A DNA stretch of 64,000 nt. Origin: Caballeronia glebae. Lineage in GTDB: Bacteria > Pseudomonadota > Gammaproteobacteria > Burkholderiales > Burkholderiaceae. Every line of letters begins with the position of its first letter. Position 1 is the stretch's first letter. The DNA lies in NCBI RefSeq assembly GCF_001545035.1, contig NZ_FCOJ02000016.1:62001-126000 (forward strand), written 5' to 3'. Positions 39,821-48,942 of the stretch are shown piece after piece. A program made the translations under genes and the position numbers. The notes below the pieces were generated by a model, which saw only the letters and a list, made by a program, of their open reading frames with translations, ran no database searches and was not told the DNA's origin.

Positions 39821-40933
39821 ATGGAAGCCTCCGATGGCGCAGCGGACAAATCCACTGCCTTCAACGAGCCTCGATCTGAACCATTGACGTTCGAGAACAT
39901 TGCATCCGCTGGACAGCCGCTTCTCGCCGACGTGGCACGTCTGGCCGGCGTTTCAACTGCCACCGTGTCCCGGTTTTTGAACGAGCCATCGAAGGTCACG
40001 GCGCGGACGCGCGCGAAGGTACAGGCCGCAGTCGACCAACTGGACTGGGTGCCAAATGCGGCAGCCCGTTCGCTCGTTTCGCGCAGGTCATATGCAGTTG
40101 GCGCAATCGTGCCTACGCTCGAACACGAGAAGTTTCATCAGCAGCTTCAGGCTTTCCAGTCGCGTCTCGGTGTGGAAGGGCTGGCCGTATTCGTCGCCTG
40201 TTCGTCGTACGATCCCGCGGAAGGGTACCGGCAGGCGCGCGGAATGATCGCGCGTGGCGTCGACGCGCTCGCGCTGGTGGGTGACGACTATCCTGATGCG
40301 CTGTTCGAACTGCTCGCGGCCAAGGGTATTCCGTATGTGGTCACGTTCGGCAAACGCGAGGACAGTCATCATCCCTGCGTCGGCATCGAACATGCTCGCG
40401 CGTATGAATTGATGACGCAGCGTTTGCTCGCGCTCGGTCACCAGCGCTTTGGCGTGATCTTTCAATCGCAGAAGGACAATAGTCGCGTGCAGGCACGCCT
40501 GAAGGCGATCCACGCGACGCTCGCAAGAAATGGCTTCGCAATCCGACCGCAGCATCTCGCCGTCATTCCCGATAACTCGATTGTTCGTATTCCCTTTGCA
40601 AGGAAGGCCTTCCGGCAGTTGATGAGCGAGGCGCCTGTCCCCACGGCCATCATGTGCGGAAACGATACCTTGGCGATTGGCGCGCTGCTTGAGGCAAACG
40701 CGATGGGCCTGGACGTGCCTGGCGTAGTGTCGATATCGGGCTGCGATGACATCGAACTTGCCGCGCAGTTCCAGCCGCCCTTGACCACCATCCGGGTTCC
40801 AGACCGGGAGATGGGTGAATTGGCCGCCGAATATCTCATCGATCGAATAGCTGGGAAATCTCCTGGGTATCCGGCGATGCTCGATGTCTCACTGATTGAG
40901 CGGGAATCAACCGGGCCTGTACCCACTCAATGA
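39821..40933 (+). CDS. LacI-family transcriptional regulator
   Basis: A 370-residue repressor. The helix-turn-helix PLLADVARLAGVSTATVSRF lies at about residues 34-53, followed by the hinge helix AARSLVSRRSYAVGAIVPTL and a periplasmic-binding-protein-like ligand domain with CGNDTLAIGALLEANAMG and DIELAAQFQPPLTTIRVP. The 33-residue extension before the HTH is longer than usual. Divergent from the ACS permease cluster, which it probably represses until a sugar acid or phosphate intermediate binds. Confidence 0.9.
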   Translation: MEASDGAADKSTAFNEPRSEPLTFENIASAGQPLLADVARLAGVSTATVSRFLNEPSKVTARTRAKVQAAVDQLDWVPNAAARSLVSRRSYAVGAIVPTLEHEKFHQQLQAFQSRLGVEGLAVFVACSSYDPAEGYRQARGMIARGVDALALVGDDYPDALFELLAAKGIPYVVTFGKREDSHHPCVGIEHARAYELMTQRLLALGHQRFGVIFQSQKDNSRVQARLKAIHATLARNGFAIRPQHLAVIPDNSIVRIPFARKAFRQLMSEAPVPTAIMCGNDTLAIGALLEANAMGLDVPGVVSISGCDDIELAAQFQPPLTTIRVPDREMGELAAEYLIDRIAGKSPGYPAMLDVSLIERESTGPVPTQ

Positions 40934-40952
40934 ATGCGCGGCAAGCAGGGCA

Positions 40953-41191
40953 ACCTATCCCGCAGCCTGGTCGATCGACGGGCTGATCGATGGCCGAGCC
41001 GCCGGCACCGTCACCTATACACTCACGCCGGAAGCGAACGGTACACGCTTCGTTCGCGAGTTCACTTATCGCGCGCCCTCGCTATGGTTGCGCTCTCGAA
41101 CTGGATCCTGCTGAAGGGCACGATCCAATCCGAATCCGACGAGGCGGTGAGGCGGTTGAGGGGCTTGCTCGAGGGCATCGCGCCGTCATAG
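40953..41191 (+). pseudogene. Duplicated, frameshifted 3' third of the SRPBCC gene
   Basis: Directly behind the LacI gene the frame reads WSIDGLIDGRAAGTVTYTLT, then NGTRFVREFTYRAPSLWL; after a one-base deletion near 41088 the next frame continues LSNWILLKGTIQSESDEAV and ends at 41191. The intact gene at 25392-25940 has the same sequence with few changes. Only the last 78 or so codons are present, so this is a partial duplicate without a start. Confidence 0.75.
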
Positions 41192-41483
41192 GCGCGTCAG
41201 CGGGTACGCGTGGCGCACTTCGACGCGAGCTCGAAACGGGGTTGGCCGGCTGGGTCGGATTCTTACGCGTTAAGGCCGGTGCGGCGCTCAAACGCCTCTT
41301 CTCCGGAAAACCGCCGCAAAGAGAGGCGCGCAAGACGTTCGAAATTTATTGTTTGCCTGTGGTGTGCTGTCGTCGAAAGGTTCAGACTCGTGAAATTGGG
41401 TCGTCGATCAGTCGGTTGCCGGGCGTGAAGGAGCAGGGCATCCGTCGGTGAGTTCAACGAGATCGTCAGTCATGGAGGAAAAC

Positions 41484-42233
41484 ATGCGCAAGCTGTTCTT
41501 CACGACAGGATCGCCATTCGCGCGTGCCGTACGCATCGTGCTTGTCGAAAAAGGACTCGACTTCGAGCGCGTGGAGACCTTTACGACACCCAGCGCCGAA
41601 GAGCGTGCGAAGGTGGCGCCCACGCTGCAAGTTCCTACCCTGGTTGACGGCGGCATGACCTTGTGGGATTCCGCCGTGATCATCGACTACCTCATGTCCA
41701 GCTATGCAGGCTGTCCTGCGCCACAAGGCATGGCGCCGCTGGCGGCTGACTACGTGCGCGCGACCCACATCTGGCACGACAAGCTCGTCCTGGCGACGTT
41801 GCAAACCTTCGGCGTGTCGACGACGACGGTATCGCAACTGCAATGGTCCGGAGTCCGGCATGAGGAGAATGGACATGCCGCGCGATGTGCCATTCGCAAT
41901 CAGCATCTTCTCGATTGGTTTGAGGCTCAGCTCGTCGGTGCCGACGGCGCTTTCGTCCCCGGCGTGGTTTCCGCTCAGGACATCCTGCTCGCTTGTTTCT
42001 GTCACTTCATCGAGCGTCGGCCACTGCGACTATCATGGCGGGCGCCAGGCCGACCCAGGCTCGAGTCGTTGGTGGCGCGAATGGAAAGACGACCGTCTTT
42101 CCGGCAGGAGGGCGCGCTTTGGTGGGAACCAGGCGTGACGTATGCAACGGCCGCTGAAGTGGAATGGGCCAGCCATAAAACAATTTACGAGGGGCCGGGT
42201 TTCAGCGACTGGGCATCGCAGTCCGCGGGGTAG
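41484..42233 (+). CDS. Glutathione S-transferase family protein
   Basis: A 249-residue GST. The thioredoxin-like N-terminal domain (KLFFTTGSPFARAVRIVLVE, VPTLVDGGMTLWDSAVIIDY) has the Ser of the SPFAR motif for glutathione activation and the cis-Pro in VPTL. The helical C-terminal domain carries VSAQDILLACFCHFIERR (N-capping Ser/Asp motif). GGAGGAAAAC precedes ATG 41484. The rather long C-terminal tail (WASHKTIYEGPGFSDWA) is not typical of the family. Probable detoxification role, substrate unknown. Confidence 0.85.
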   Translation: MRKLFFTTGSPFARAVRIVLVEKGLDFERVETFTTPSAEERAKVAPTLQVPTLVDGGMTLWDSAVIIDYLMSSYAGCPAPQGMAPLAADYVRATHIWHDKLVLATLQTFGVSTTTVSQLQWSGVRHEENGHAARCAIRNQHLLDWFEAQLVGADGAFVPGVVSAQDILLACFCHFIERRPLRLSWRAPGRPRLESLVARMERRPSFRQEGALWWEPGVTYATAAEVEWASHKTIYEGPGFSDWASQSAG

Positions 42234-42244
42234 GTGACGCTTCG

Positions 42245-42725
42245 ACGGGCGATCGAATCTTCAGCCCTTGAACCGGACCGGTTGGGCAAGATCTGCGCAT
42301 GCGGCGCATCCTTCGCCGCGTGCTGATAGATCCCGACGAGGAACGGGTCTGTTCCCTCGCTCAGAAAAGTAGTTGAGGCCCGCGTTGACCTGGCGCCACG
42401 CGGGCGAAGCGTCCTGCGGATGGTACTGGCCCGTCGTGCAGATATACGCCGCGCCGAGCAGCAAGTCGGGCGTGACGTAATCCGTCAGCGAGACCTCGAA
42501 ATTGTTTAGCGTCAGTCTTTTTGCGCTCGCGCGCGCGTCACCACCGGATGATTTAGTGTCCCACGACTAAGAAGCTTTACGAAAATCGCCTTCCCCGGCG
42601 GTCGCGGGCGGCTTAGTTTGTTCTTCCGAAATGCCGTGATTCGCGCTGGCGGGAAATTCACAGGGATTGTCAGCCTTCTCCGTGATGAGGGAATTGACCG
42701 GTTCGAGACCGTCGGTGTTCGCCAT
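42245..42725 (-). pseudogene. Chimeric pseudogene: DUF883 N-terminus joined to porin C-terminus
   Basis: From ATG 42725 (GTAGCAGGAACTC upstream) the frame gives a DUF883-like start (MANTDGLEPVNSLITEKADN) that parallels the intact DUF883 protein at 11977-12345. At 42569-42567 an amber TAG replaces the Gln of EASQSW. After RASAK (42518) the sequence switches to porin: RLTLNNFEVSLTDYVTPDLL, LGAAYICTTGQYHPQDASPA, WRQVNAGLNYF. A one-base frameshift follows near 42375; the next frame gives FLVGIYQHAAKDAPHAQILP. The porin part matches the last third of Burkholderia-type trimeric porins. Confidence 0.75.
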
Positions 42726-42904
42726 GAGTTCCTGCTACAGGTTGAGTTCGGAAACTAAGCCAAGCAAGTCGTGCTGTGTCATCGATCCAGCACGACGGCC
42801 GCTGCGCGCCGCAATCGCGATCAGGCAGCGTGAGCATCGTGCAGATGAGAACCAAACGAGGGGGGACTGTGCGGATCCGTCGCGTTGCCCCCACCCCCAT
42901 AGCT

Positions 42905-43771
42905 TTAAAGAGGCGGCTTATCGACGCTTCGGGCAGCAGGACTGTCGCCGGTTCCAGCCGTTCTTTCGACGTCAACTTCGGTGCCACGTACCGTATCGTT
43001 GACGGTCTGGGTTTTGGTAGATGCTTCCTTGCCGACCACCACCTCTTCGACGACGCGCGCGGTCTTCGCGATCACGGGCTCTTCTGCGGTCTCGCGGATC
43101 TCTACAGAGCCTTCCTTCAGATCGACCGCTGTCGCCGGGCGGTCCACGACTCTGCGCTCAATGGTCGCGTGTTCTTCACGCAGATTGACGGATTCGCTGA
43201 CCGGCGTTTCCGTCACGCGTGAATAAACGCGAACGCCGCCCGTCAGCACCTCGCGTTTGCCAACTTCCAGCGATTCCTGAACAACCGGAAACGCCTTGCG
43301 TTCAGCGGTTATCTCGTCCGCAGTATAGGCGGGTGCATTTCGGTCATACCCTGTGTATCCGCCACTGCGCCACTGCGCCACACGCGAGTCGATGTCAACG
43401 GCGCCTTCTGCATACAGTGCGTCCCGGACGCGCTCGATCGAGGTCTCGTCATCGACGTCGACGGAGAGCAACGCACCCCCGCGACGAACCGCTTCATGAT
43501 AGTTACCCACCTCCTCAGGCTCGTCGCTGCTCCCGAACAACCTTTTGAAGAAGTGTTCAATGCCGCCCAACGGCCCTTCGTGAGGACGATCTACTTCAGT
43601 CTCGCGCGTAGCGGACCGCGCCGTAGCATCGCCGCTCAGTCCCAGGCCATCGCGGGGACCAGAGCTATGAACTTCGATGTCCGAGCGGGAGATTCCTTCT
43701 GATTCCAGGCGGCTTCGAGCGCGCTCGGCGTCTTCGAACGAATTAAACACACCGATGACTGTCTGTACCAT
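42905..43771 (-). CDS. YsnF/AvaK-type stress protein (DUF2382)
   Basis: A 288-residue protein. The N-terminus MVQTVIGVFNSFEDAERARS is a general-stress YflT-like fold; the C-terminal half from about residue 150 is a DUF2382 domain (KAFPVVQESLEVGKREVLTG, NLREEHATIERRVVDRPA). Such proteins are induced by drought and salt stress in soil bacteria and respond to photosynthetic-apparatus-like charge patterns; biochemical function is unknown. It is first of three same-strand stress-type genes when read with 43857 and 44363. Confidence 0.82.
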   Translation of the reverse strand: MVQTVIGVFNSFEDAERARSRLESEGISRSDIEVHSSGPRDGLGLSGDATARSATRETEVDRPHEGPLGGIEHFFKRLFGSSDEPEEVGNYHEAVRRGGALLSVDVDDETSIERVRDALYAEGAVDIDSRVAQWRSGGYTGYDRNAPAYTADEITAERKAFPVVQESLEVGKREVLTGGVRVYSRVTETPVSESVNLREEHATIERRVVDRPATAVDLKEGSVEIRETAEEPVIAKTARVVEEVVVGKEASTKTQTVNDTVRGTEVDVERTAGTGDSPAARSVDKPPL

Positions 43772-43856
43772 TTTTGATTCTCCAAAATGAAGTTAAACGG
43801 ATCGATGGACGCTGCGCAAACTGTCACTCAATGAGCGTTCGGACGTCTCGTGAGCG

Positions 43857-44303
43857 TCAGTCGGCGGCAGGCTCCTGCTTCCAGGGACCCTCAGGGCCTT
43901 CGCGACGCTCGACGACGAGCTCCTCCGAGTTCGTCAGCACGCGATGTGTCACATCTTTTTGCATCTCGGTCGTCTTGACGTGCACTTCTTCCTTCAAAGT
44001 CAGTTGCATTCGTACCACCGGGACGTACTCGTAGACGGGAATGATGAGCGTGTCGCCCTCGCGCCGCGGCCCGTCGCGCTCCTCAACAGCCCGGTTCACT
44101 GGTATGCGCTGCACGTCGACCTGCTGGCAGTGCAGGCGCAACGAGACAGGATGCATTTCTTCATGAATAACTTTGCGCACCCGCACGGCGCCCGTTTCCA
44201 CCGTTGTGATTCCGACCGACATCTCTTCCTTGACCGCGGACACGCGTACGGCGTCCGACGGATCGGGCGCCGGTATCGCACCAGAAGTCTTTTCCTCACG
44301 CAT
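43857..44303 (-). CDS. DUF2382 domain protein
   Basis: A 148-residue cytoplasmic protein consisting of a DUF2382-like domain: EEMSVGITTVETGAVRVRKV, VDVQRIPVNRAVEER, and VEEV-type repeats ending MQLTLKEEVHVKTTEMQKDV. GGGAGGAACC precedes ATG 44303. It lies upstream of the YsnF gene and downstream of the membrane protein on one strand; joint expression under stress is likely. Confidence 0.78.
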   Translation of the reverse strand: MREEKTSGAIPAPDPSDAVRVSAVKEEMSVGITTVETGAVRVRKVIHEEMHPVSLRLHCQQVDVQRIPVNRAVEERDGPRREGDTLIIPVYEYVPVVRMQLTLKEEVHVKTTEMQKDVTHRVLTNSEELVVERREGPEGPWKQEPAAD

Positions 44304-44362
44304 TGGTTCCTCCCTCATCACCACGTTGGCCAGTTCTGCGCCGGCTGTCAGAAAGCCGCTCT

Positions 44363-45079
44363 TCAGAGACGGCCGCCTGCAGGCGCTGCACGGCTGCGTA
44401 CCGGCGGCGTATTGGCGCCGTTTGCCGTACCCCCGCTTTCTTCGATTGGCGGCTGATGGCGAAAGCCGGCACCGCCTGAGACGATGGCGATGATTGCCCC
44501 CACGATGAGCGCGGCAAAGGAGAACCAGCTAGCACGCGCCACGCCCCGCGCGGCTGTGTCGGCCGTCTCACGCGCCGTCTGTTCGGCCTGCGGACTTGAA
44601 GCGGCCGACGCTGCTGATGCGGCCGCCGCCTGTAATTGCTGCTTGGCGGTGTCAACGACCGACGGGGTCGTGCCAGATCGATCTGCGGCGGTCGCGCTTA
44701 CCTGCGCCGTCGTCGCCGCGACACTACCCGCTGTGCTCACCGCGCCAGTAATCAGTGAGGTCATGCCGTACACGACGAGCAGCGTCATCACGGCCCACGA
44801 CAAGAGACCGTGAAGCCATCCGAGCACCGGTGCGCAGCGGCCTGCGTAGTAAGAGCCGACGAAGACCGCCAGTACGGTGGTAACGATCACCCAGACCCCA
44901 GACCCGAAGCCAAACCCGTGCAACGGATCCGGCTTCGACATAGGGGACAGCAGTGATGTGCCAATGGCCGTACCGAGCACGGTCATGATCAGATAGACGA
45001 TCATCGAAATAATGACGCCAGCGATTATCGAAGCCCATGACAGTCGTGGGAGACCATCTTGAGTGGATAGAAGTTTCAT
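44363..45079 (-). CDS. Hypothetical membrane protein
   Basis: A 238-residue inner-membrane protein with about four hydrophobic segments: WASIIAGVIISMIVYLIMTV, VWVIVTTVLAVFVGSYYAG, LLSWAVMTLLVVYGMTSLIT, and near the end WFSFAALIVGAIIAIVSGG. Between the third and fourth is an Ala/Ser/Thr-rich, probably coiled linker. No family is certain. I use ATG 45079; the frame reaches a TTG at 45091. It precedes the two DUF2382 genes. Confidence 0.65.
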   Translation of the reverse strand: MKLLSTQDGLPRLSWASIIAGVIISMIVYLIMTVLGTAIGTSLLSPMSKPDPLHGFGFGSGVWVIVTTVLAVFVGSYYAGRCAPVLGWLHGLLSWAVMTLLVVYGMTSLITGAVSTAGSVAATTAQVSATAADRSGTTPSVVDTAKQQLQAAAASAASAASSPQAEQTARETADTAARGVARASWFSFAALIVGAIIAIVSGGAGFRHQPPIEESGGTANGANTPPVRSRAAPAGGRL

Positions 45080-45718
45080 AGGGTCATCCAATTAGTAAAG
45101 AACGTGTCCGGCCGCCCCCGGCCGTCCTTGCAACCAGCGCAAGCGTTGTGCCTGTCGTCGGGATTAGGGATACCTGATTCGAGCTTCGTCGAGATGAAGT
45201 CTCAAGCGGACCTTCCACGTCGGCTCGCGTGAATGAAAATCGGATGTATTGGAGACCGAAGTTGTTGTCAACCTTGGAATATCGTCGTACGGTTGTCGTT
45301 CGGACGAGGGAATCGACACAAAACACAATGTCGAACGCCTCGGATGAACTCTCGACTTCGTCGCGTGCCAAGCCGGCCGCATGGCCCATGGCCTGCCGCG
45401 ACGCCGTGCGCTGCTTCCGATTCGTCAGTCGCGCATGTGCGGTGTGCGCCGCGTTAGCCACGGTCTCCGGTCGGCGTTGCTTGCGGGCGCTTGAATAAGT
45501 CGCGAAATGCGTTCGTAGTGTTGAAGAGCCGCGACCGCTGACATTGATTCTGGGGGTAGTACGCCCCTTGAATTTGAAAACCGGCGGTTAAAGTAATGAC
45601 TCTTATTTGAGCGCGCCCAGGATTTGTTTTTGCTGCATATGGAATCGATGCCTCAGCTGGACCGCGAGGTAAAGACGATTTTTCGGCCTGCTTCCGCGAT
45701 CTGGCCGAGCAGAGGCTT
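45080..45718. other. Gap without a confident gene
   Basis: 639 bases. A plus-strand frame 45229-45498 contains MSNASDELSTSSRAKPAAWP from an internal ATG at 45328, without a ribosome site; overlapping minus-strand frames are equally open. No family was recognised. The reading frame that leads into the small ORF at 45719 has protein-like composition from about 45618 but lacks a start codon. Confidence 0.35.
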
Positions 45719-45865
45719 ATGAAAACTCCTGAGCAAGCTAAGGCGTACGCTAGGCGTCGAATGATTTCCGCGATCGAGCGCTTCATGGTCGCAAAGACCC
45801 CAGAAGCAATGGCGCGCGCGAGACGATGGGCTACTGTTTGGATGCTGGCCGCGCGGTGTCGATAA
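45719..45865 (+). CDS. Possible 48-residue helical basic protein
   Basis: ATG with AGAGG 5 bases upstream; product MKTPEQAKAYARRRMISAIE followed by a helical tail ending MLAARCR. The same frame is open and protein-like for about 30 codons upstream (CFRDLAEQRL precedes the ATG), so this may be the end of a gene whose start was lost. No family recognised. Confidence 0.4.
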   Translation: MKTPEQAKAYARRRMISAIERFMVAKTPEAMARARRWATVWMLAARCR

Positions 45866-45912
45866 TGCGGGTTGGTTGAAAGTCCACCGAAGCGAAGGGT
45901 TCAAGGACAGCA

Positions 45913-46171
45913 ATGATGGAAAGAGAGCTGAAGACGTTACGCATCACCAGCGCGTCTAAAGGGCAATGTTCTGGGTATCGGATCAGAGGAGATCGTTTTC
46001 GGCCTATTTAAGTCGGTGCGAGAAGTCGAGCAGTTTGCCGAGGAAATCGGCCTCCATCCCGACCGAGTCTGTGCGGAGACGCCTCGGCGGAGAGTCGTCC
46101 GGTGCATACCGATAGCGTCAATTGGCACTGCATTGATCGTGTTCCGTTCCGACTTCCGGGCCTCCGAGTGA
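45913..46171 (+). pseudogene. Small gene broken by a +1 frameshift
   Basis: ATGATG at 45913 follows TCAAGGACAGCA, a good ribosome site, and reads MMERELKTLRITSASKG. One base later the next frame continues with a clearly protein-like stretch, NVLGIGSEEIVFGLFKSVRE, VEQFAEEIGLHPDRVC, and ends RASE at a TGA at 46171. The total length is 3n+1, and the switch lies at AAAGGGC near 45960. It is either an inserted base in an 85-codon gene or a programmed shift; the product is unknown. Confidence 0.45.
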
Positions 46172-46459
46172 AGGACCAGTAAGGCGGTCGGCCAAGGCCG
46201 TGAGCGTCCTCATCGTGACCGCATTTTCATGGAGACTGCCTCCCAGCGACATCGTGATGCGGCAGAAGACGCCCCTGGTCGGTATCGCGGTTGCCCGACG
46301 CTAATGGCGACGTGGGGGTTGTTGTTGTCAGCGCGGGCGGATTTCGGTAAGCGGCGGTTCGCGAGTTGAACACCGACGAGCTCGCGCGGCTAGCCAACAC
46401 CCGTTACCGACGAATTGGTTCTGCGTGCCGACAAGCGACGACGCAAAATCGACCAAGGC
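46172..46459. other. Gap with coding debris
   Basis: 288 bases. Two adjacent frames near the end, ELNTDELARLANT and then PVTDELVLRADKRRRKIDQG running to a TAG at 46495, join into one charged, helical C-terminus. This looks like the tail of a lost gene overlapping the 3' end of the receiver gene. Confidence 0.35.
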
Positions 46460-46885
46460 TTACTGGTTCATTTGAACGAGCAGATCGAGGAGTAGCCCTG
46501 GATTACCATGCTTCTTGCAGTAGCCATCAAAACCGGCCGCGATCCCGTCTCTTCGAACGTCGAGTTCCTCCTGAGCGGTGAAGGCGACAATCACAATAAG
46601 CTGCGTGCGCGGATCCCGACGCAGGCGTTGCGCAACGGCGAATCCATCCATGCCAGGCATATTGATGTCAAGTACTGCAATCTCGGGCACATGGGCAGTG
46701 ACTGCGCCCCAGACTTCGGCGCCGCTCGTCACAAAACGGGCGTCGTAGCCGGACAGAGAGAGAAAATCAGAAATGGCTTCTGCGCCGCTGCGGTAGTCGT
46801 CGACGACAAGGAGCCGGCGGCGGGCGTTCGCCGGCGGAAGCAGCGTGCGTGACGTCCAGCGCGCGTGGTGGAGCGATAATGGCAT
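46460..46885 (-). CDS. Stand-alone response-regulator receiver protein
   Basis: A 141-residue receiver with a 22-residue N-terminal extension. LLVVDDYRSGAEA gives the acidic pair, LDINMPGMDGF the phospho-Asp near residue 73, and GYCKKHG the Lys. No output domain. Not adjacent to a same-strand kinase in an operon, but the PAS hybrid kinase is about 500 bases upstream on the same strand. Confidence 0.82.
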   Translation of the reverse strand: MPLSLHHARWTSRTLLPPANARRRLLVVDDYRSGAEAISDFLSLSGYDARFVTSGAEVWGAVTAHVPEIAVLDINMPGMDGFAVAQRLRRDPRTQLIVIVAFTAQEELDVRRDGIAAGFDGYCKKHGNPGLLLDLLVQMNQ

Positions 46886-47020
46886 GTTCGTTTCGCGATG
46901 TTGTGCTTCGATCTATCAGCACCGTGTATTCCCGGAGTCGCTTCGCGGCGCAACGAACACAACGTAATGCGGCACTGCCCATTGCCGGACATCGTTGGGG
47001 AACCAGCGTCGCGAGGACAT

Positions 47021-47346
47021 ATGACGCTGTCGGATTTCATCGAAGCCAACCTTCCTGATAATCAACGACTGGACCCCGTATGCGGGCGTGCTTAGCGAAG
47101 CGGATAGTCGTCTCACCGAGCACAAGTTGCGCAATTCAGCGCGCGAGTTGCTTCGGGGCATCGCGGCCGACATGCGTGGGACACAGTCCGGCGCACAGCA
47201 ACAGGCGAAGTCGGTCGGCCAGCATCCTGACGCCGATTCGAACTTCAATGAAGTCGCCCGTCACCATGTGGACGACCGGCTCAGCCACGCCTTCGAAATC
47301 AACGCGCTGGTAGCCGCATATCGCGCGCTTCGAGGCAGTGTGCTTG
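47021..47346 (+). pseudogene. Remnant of an RsbRD-type sensor domain (kinase N-terminus)
   Basis: ATG 47021 with GAGGACAT upstream starts MTLSDFIEANLP; after a two-base loss near 47057 the next frame continues IINDWTPYAGVLSEADSRLT, ARELLRGIAADMRGTQSG and DRLSHAFEINALVAAYRALR. This is the N-terminal RsbRD-like sensor domain found on Burkholderia histidine kinases. Similarity stops near 47346, and the kinase part is missing, so the gene was truncated as well as frameshifted. Confidence 0.65.
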
Positions 47347-47393
47347 TCCCTCGCGGCTCTGGCGCGTCACGAGCGCACAGCAAGCGTTCGCCG

Positions 47394-48932
47394 CTAACGG
47401 AGAAAATCCAGCAACATCGGATAGTCGACGGGCTTGATGAGATGCTTGTCGAAGCCAGCCGCAAGAGCGTCGAGCTTGTCCTGCTCCTGTCCCCAACCTG
47501 TCAATGCAATAAGGAGCGCATCGCGGCCCTCTGGAAGCTGGCGGATCCGCTTCGCTAATTCATAGCCATTGACATCGGGGAGGCCGATGTCGAGCAGAAC
47601 GACTTCCGGGACTGACTCCAACAGCTGTTTGAGTCCTGATGCGCCGTCGTGTGCAGTGTGAACGTCATGGCCATCACTGTCCAAAAGCATGGCGAGGCTG
47701 AGAGCCGCATCTTCGTTGTCGTCGATGACCAAGATGCGGCGACTTTGGACAACTGAGGCCGAACGGCTTGTGGAGGGAAGCGCGTAATCGGTTTGATCGA
47801 GCGAGATCGGGAGGCGGACTACAAATTCGCTTCCCTGACCGATGCCTTCGCTTGTCACTGAAACGGTGCCCCGGTGGCGCTCGACCAAAGCGCGCACCAA
47901 AGACAGTCCAATTCCCAGGCCTCCCTGGGCGCGCGATATCGCAGGCGCAAGTTGTGCAAAGATCCCAAAGATCGTCGGCAGATGCTCGGCAGAAATCCCG
48001 ATGCCATTGTCTCGGACGGTGATCAAGGCCTCATCTCCTTGACGTGCAGCGGCGACTTCGATCATGCCTCCCGTTGGCGTGTACTTGGCCGCATTGTTGA
48101 TCAGGTTCTGAATGACTTGGGTCAGCCGCGCGGGGTCGGCGGTTAGCAGGATGGGGCTGTCGGGCAACGTCAGCCGCAGCGTATGCGATGAAGCGTTAAT
48201 GAGGTTTCGCGAGCCCTCGATCGACTGCCGGATCACCGCATTCAGATCGACGCGCTCCCGTCGCAGTTCGAGCTTTCCCTCGGCCACGCGCGATACTTCC
48301 AGCAAGTCATCGACGAGCCTCGCAATCTGTCGGACTTGGCGTTCGAGCACGCCGCGAGACCAGACCGCCTGAGGATTTAACAATTCTTCCTTCCGGAGTA
48401 ACGCTACAACCGCCTGGATAGGAGCAAGTGGGTTGCGCAGTTCGTGCGCGAGGGTCGCAAGAAATTCGTCCTTACGACGATCGATCGCTTGAAGCGCCAG
48501 CTCAGCCTGTTGCTTGGCTTCGAGCGACTCCTCAGCCCTCAGACGCATTGTTAGGAGCTCTTGCTCGTATTTGTCACGGTCGGTGACGATGAAAAAAGCG
48601 AAGTCGTCGAGTTGCGCATCACCTTCGCCGTGGCGCATCGCATTGATCAACATCGGCACCTTGTGACCGGCCCTGTGGCGAATATCAAGTTTGACCTCGG
48701 ACACCGCGCGTTGCATGAGCAACAGAGGGGCCAAGTGCGTTTGATGGAAGACTCTTCCGCCCACCGTGAGTAAGTCCTGAATCCGACGAGCGCCGATCAG
48801 TTCAGCGGCGTCAAACCCGCACCACCTGTAAAACGTGGTATTGGCGCGAACGATCGTTCCATCGACCTTTGTGGTGACGAGACCGCAGGGGGCCCGATCG
48901 TAAGCATCAGTATTCGAGTCGAATGCCTGCAT
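47394..48932 (-). CDS. PAS hybrid histidine kinase with C-terminal receiver
   Basis: A 512-residue soluble kinase: PAS domain at about 10-125 (APCGLVTTKVDGTIVRANTT), coiled coil, H-box FLATLAHELRNPLAP with His163, HATPase motifs NLINNAAKYTPTGG, DNGIGIS and GGLGIGLSLVRAL, then a receiver with VIDDNED, phospho-Asp in LLDIGLPDVNG near 443 and Lys in LIKPVDY. It starts 10 bases behind an RsbQ-type hydrolase gene on the same strand. In Bacillus, RsbQ supplies a small signal to the PAS domain of RsbP; an analogous link to this PAS domain is plausible. Confidence 0.9.
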   Translation of the reverse strand: MQAFDSNTDAYDRAPCGLVTTKVDGTIVRANTTFYRWCGFDAAELIGARRIQDLLTVGGRVFHQTHLAPLLLMQRAVSEVKLDIRHRAGHKVPMLINAMRHGEGDAQLDDFAFFIVTDRDKYEQELLTMRLRAEESLEAKQQAELALQAIDRRKDEFLATLAHELRNPLAPIQAVVALLRKEELLNPQAVWSRGVLERQVRQIARLVDDLLEVSRVAEGKLELRRERVDLNAVIRQSIEGSRNLINASSHTLRLTLPDSPILLTADPARLTQVIQNLINNAAKYTPTGGMIEVAAARQGDEALITVRDNGIGISAEHLPTIFGIFAQLAPAISRAQGGLGIGLSLVRALVERHRGTVSVTSEGIGQGSEFVVRLPISLDQTDYALPSTSRSASVVQSRRILVIDDNEDAALSLAMLLDSDGHDVHTAHDGASGLKQLLESVPEVVLLDIGLPDVNGYELAKRIRQLPEGRDALLIALTGWGQEQDKLDALAAGFDKHLIKPVDYPMLLDFLR

Positions 48933-48942
48933 AATTTCGTCG

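Noticed and set aside
47088-47558. 156-codon plus-strand gene
   Set aside because: Its first half is the RsbRD remnant and its second half only the antisense of the hybrid kinase receiver.
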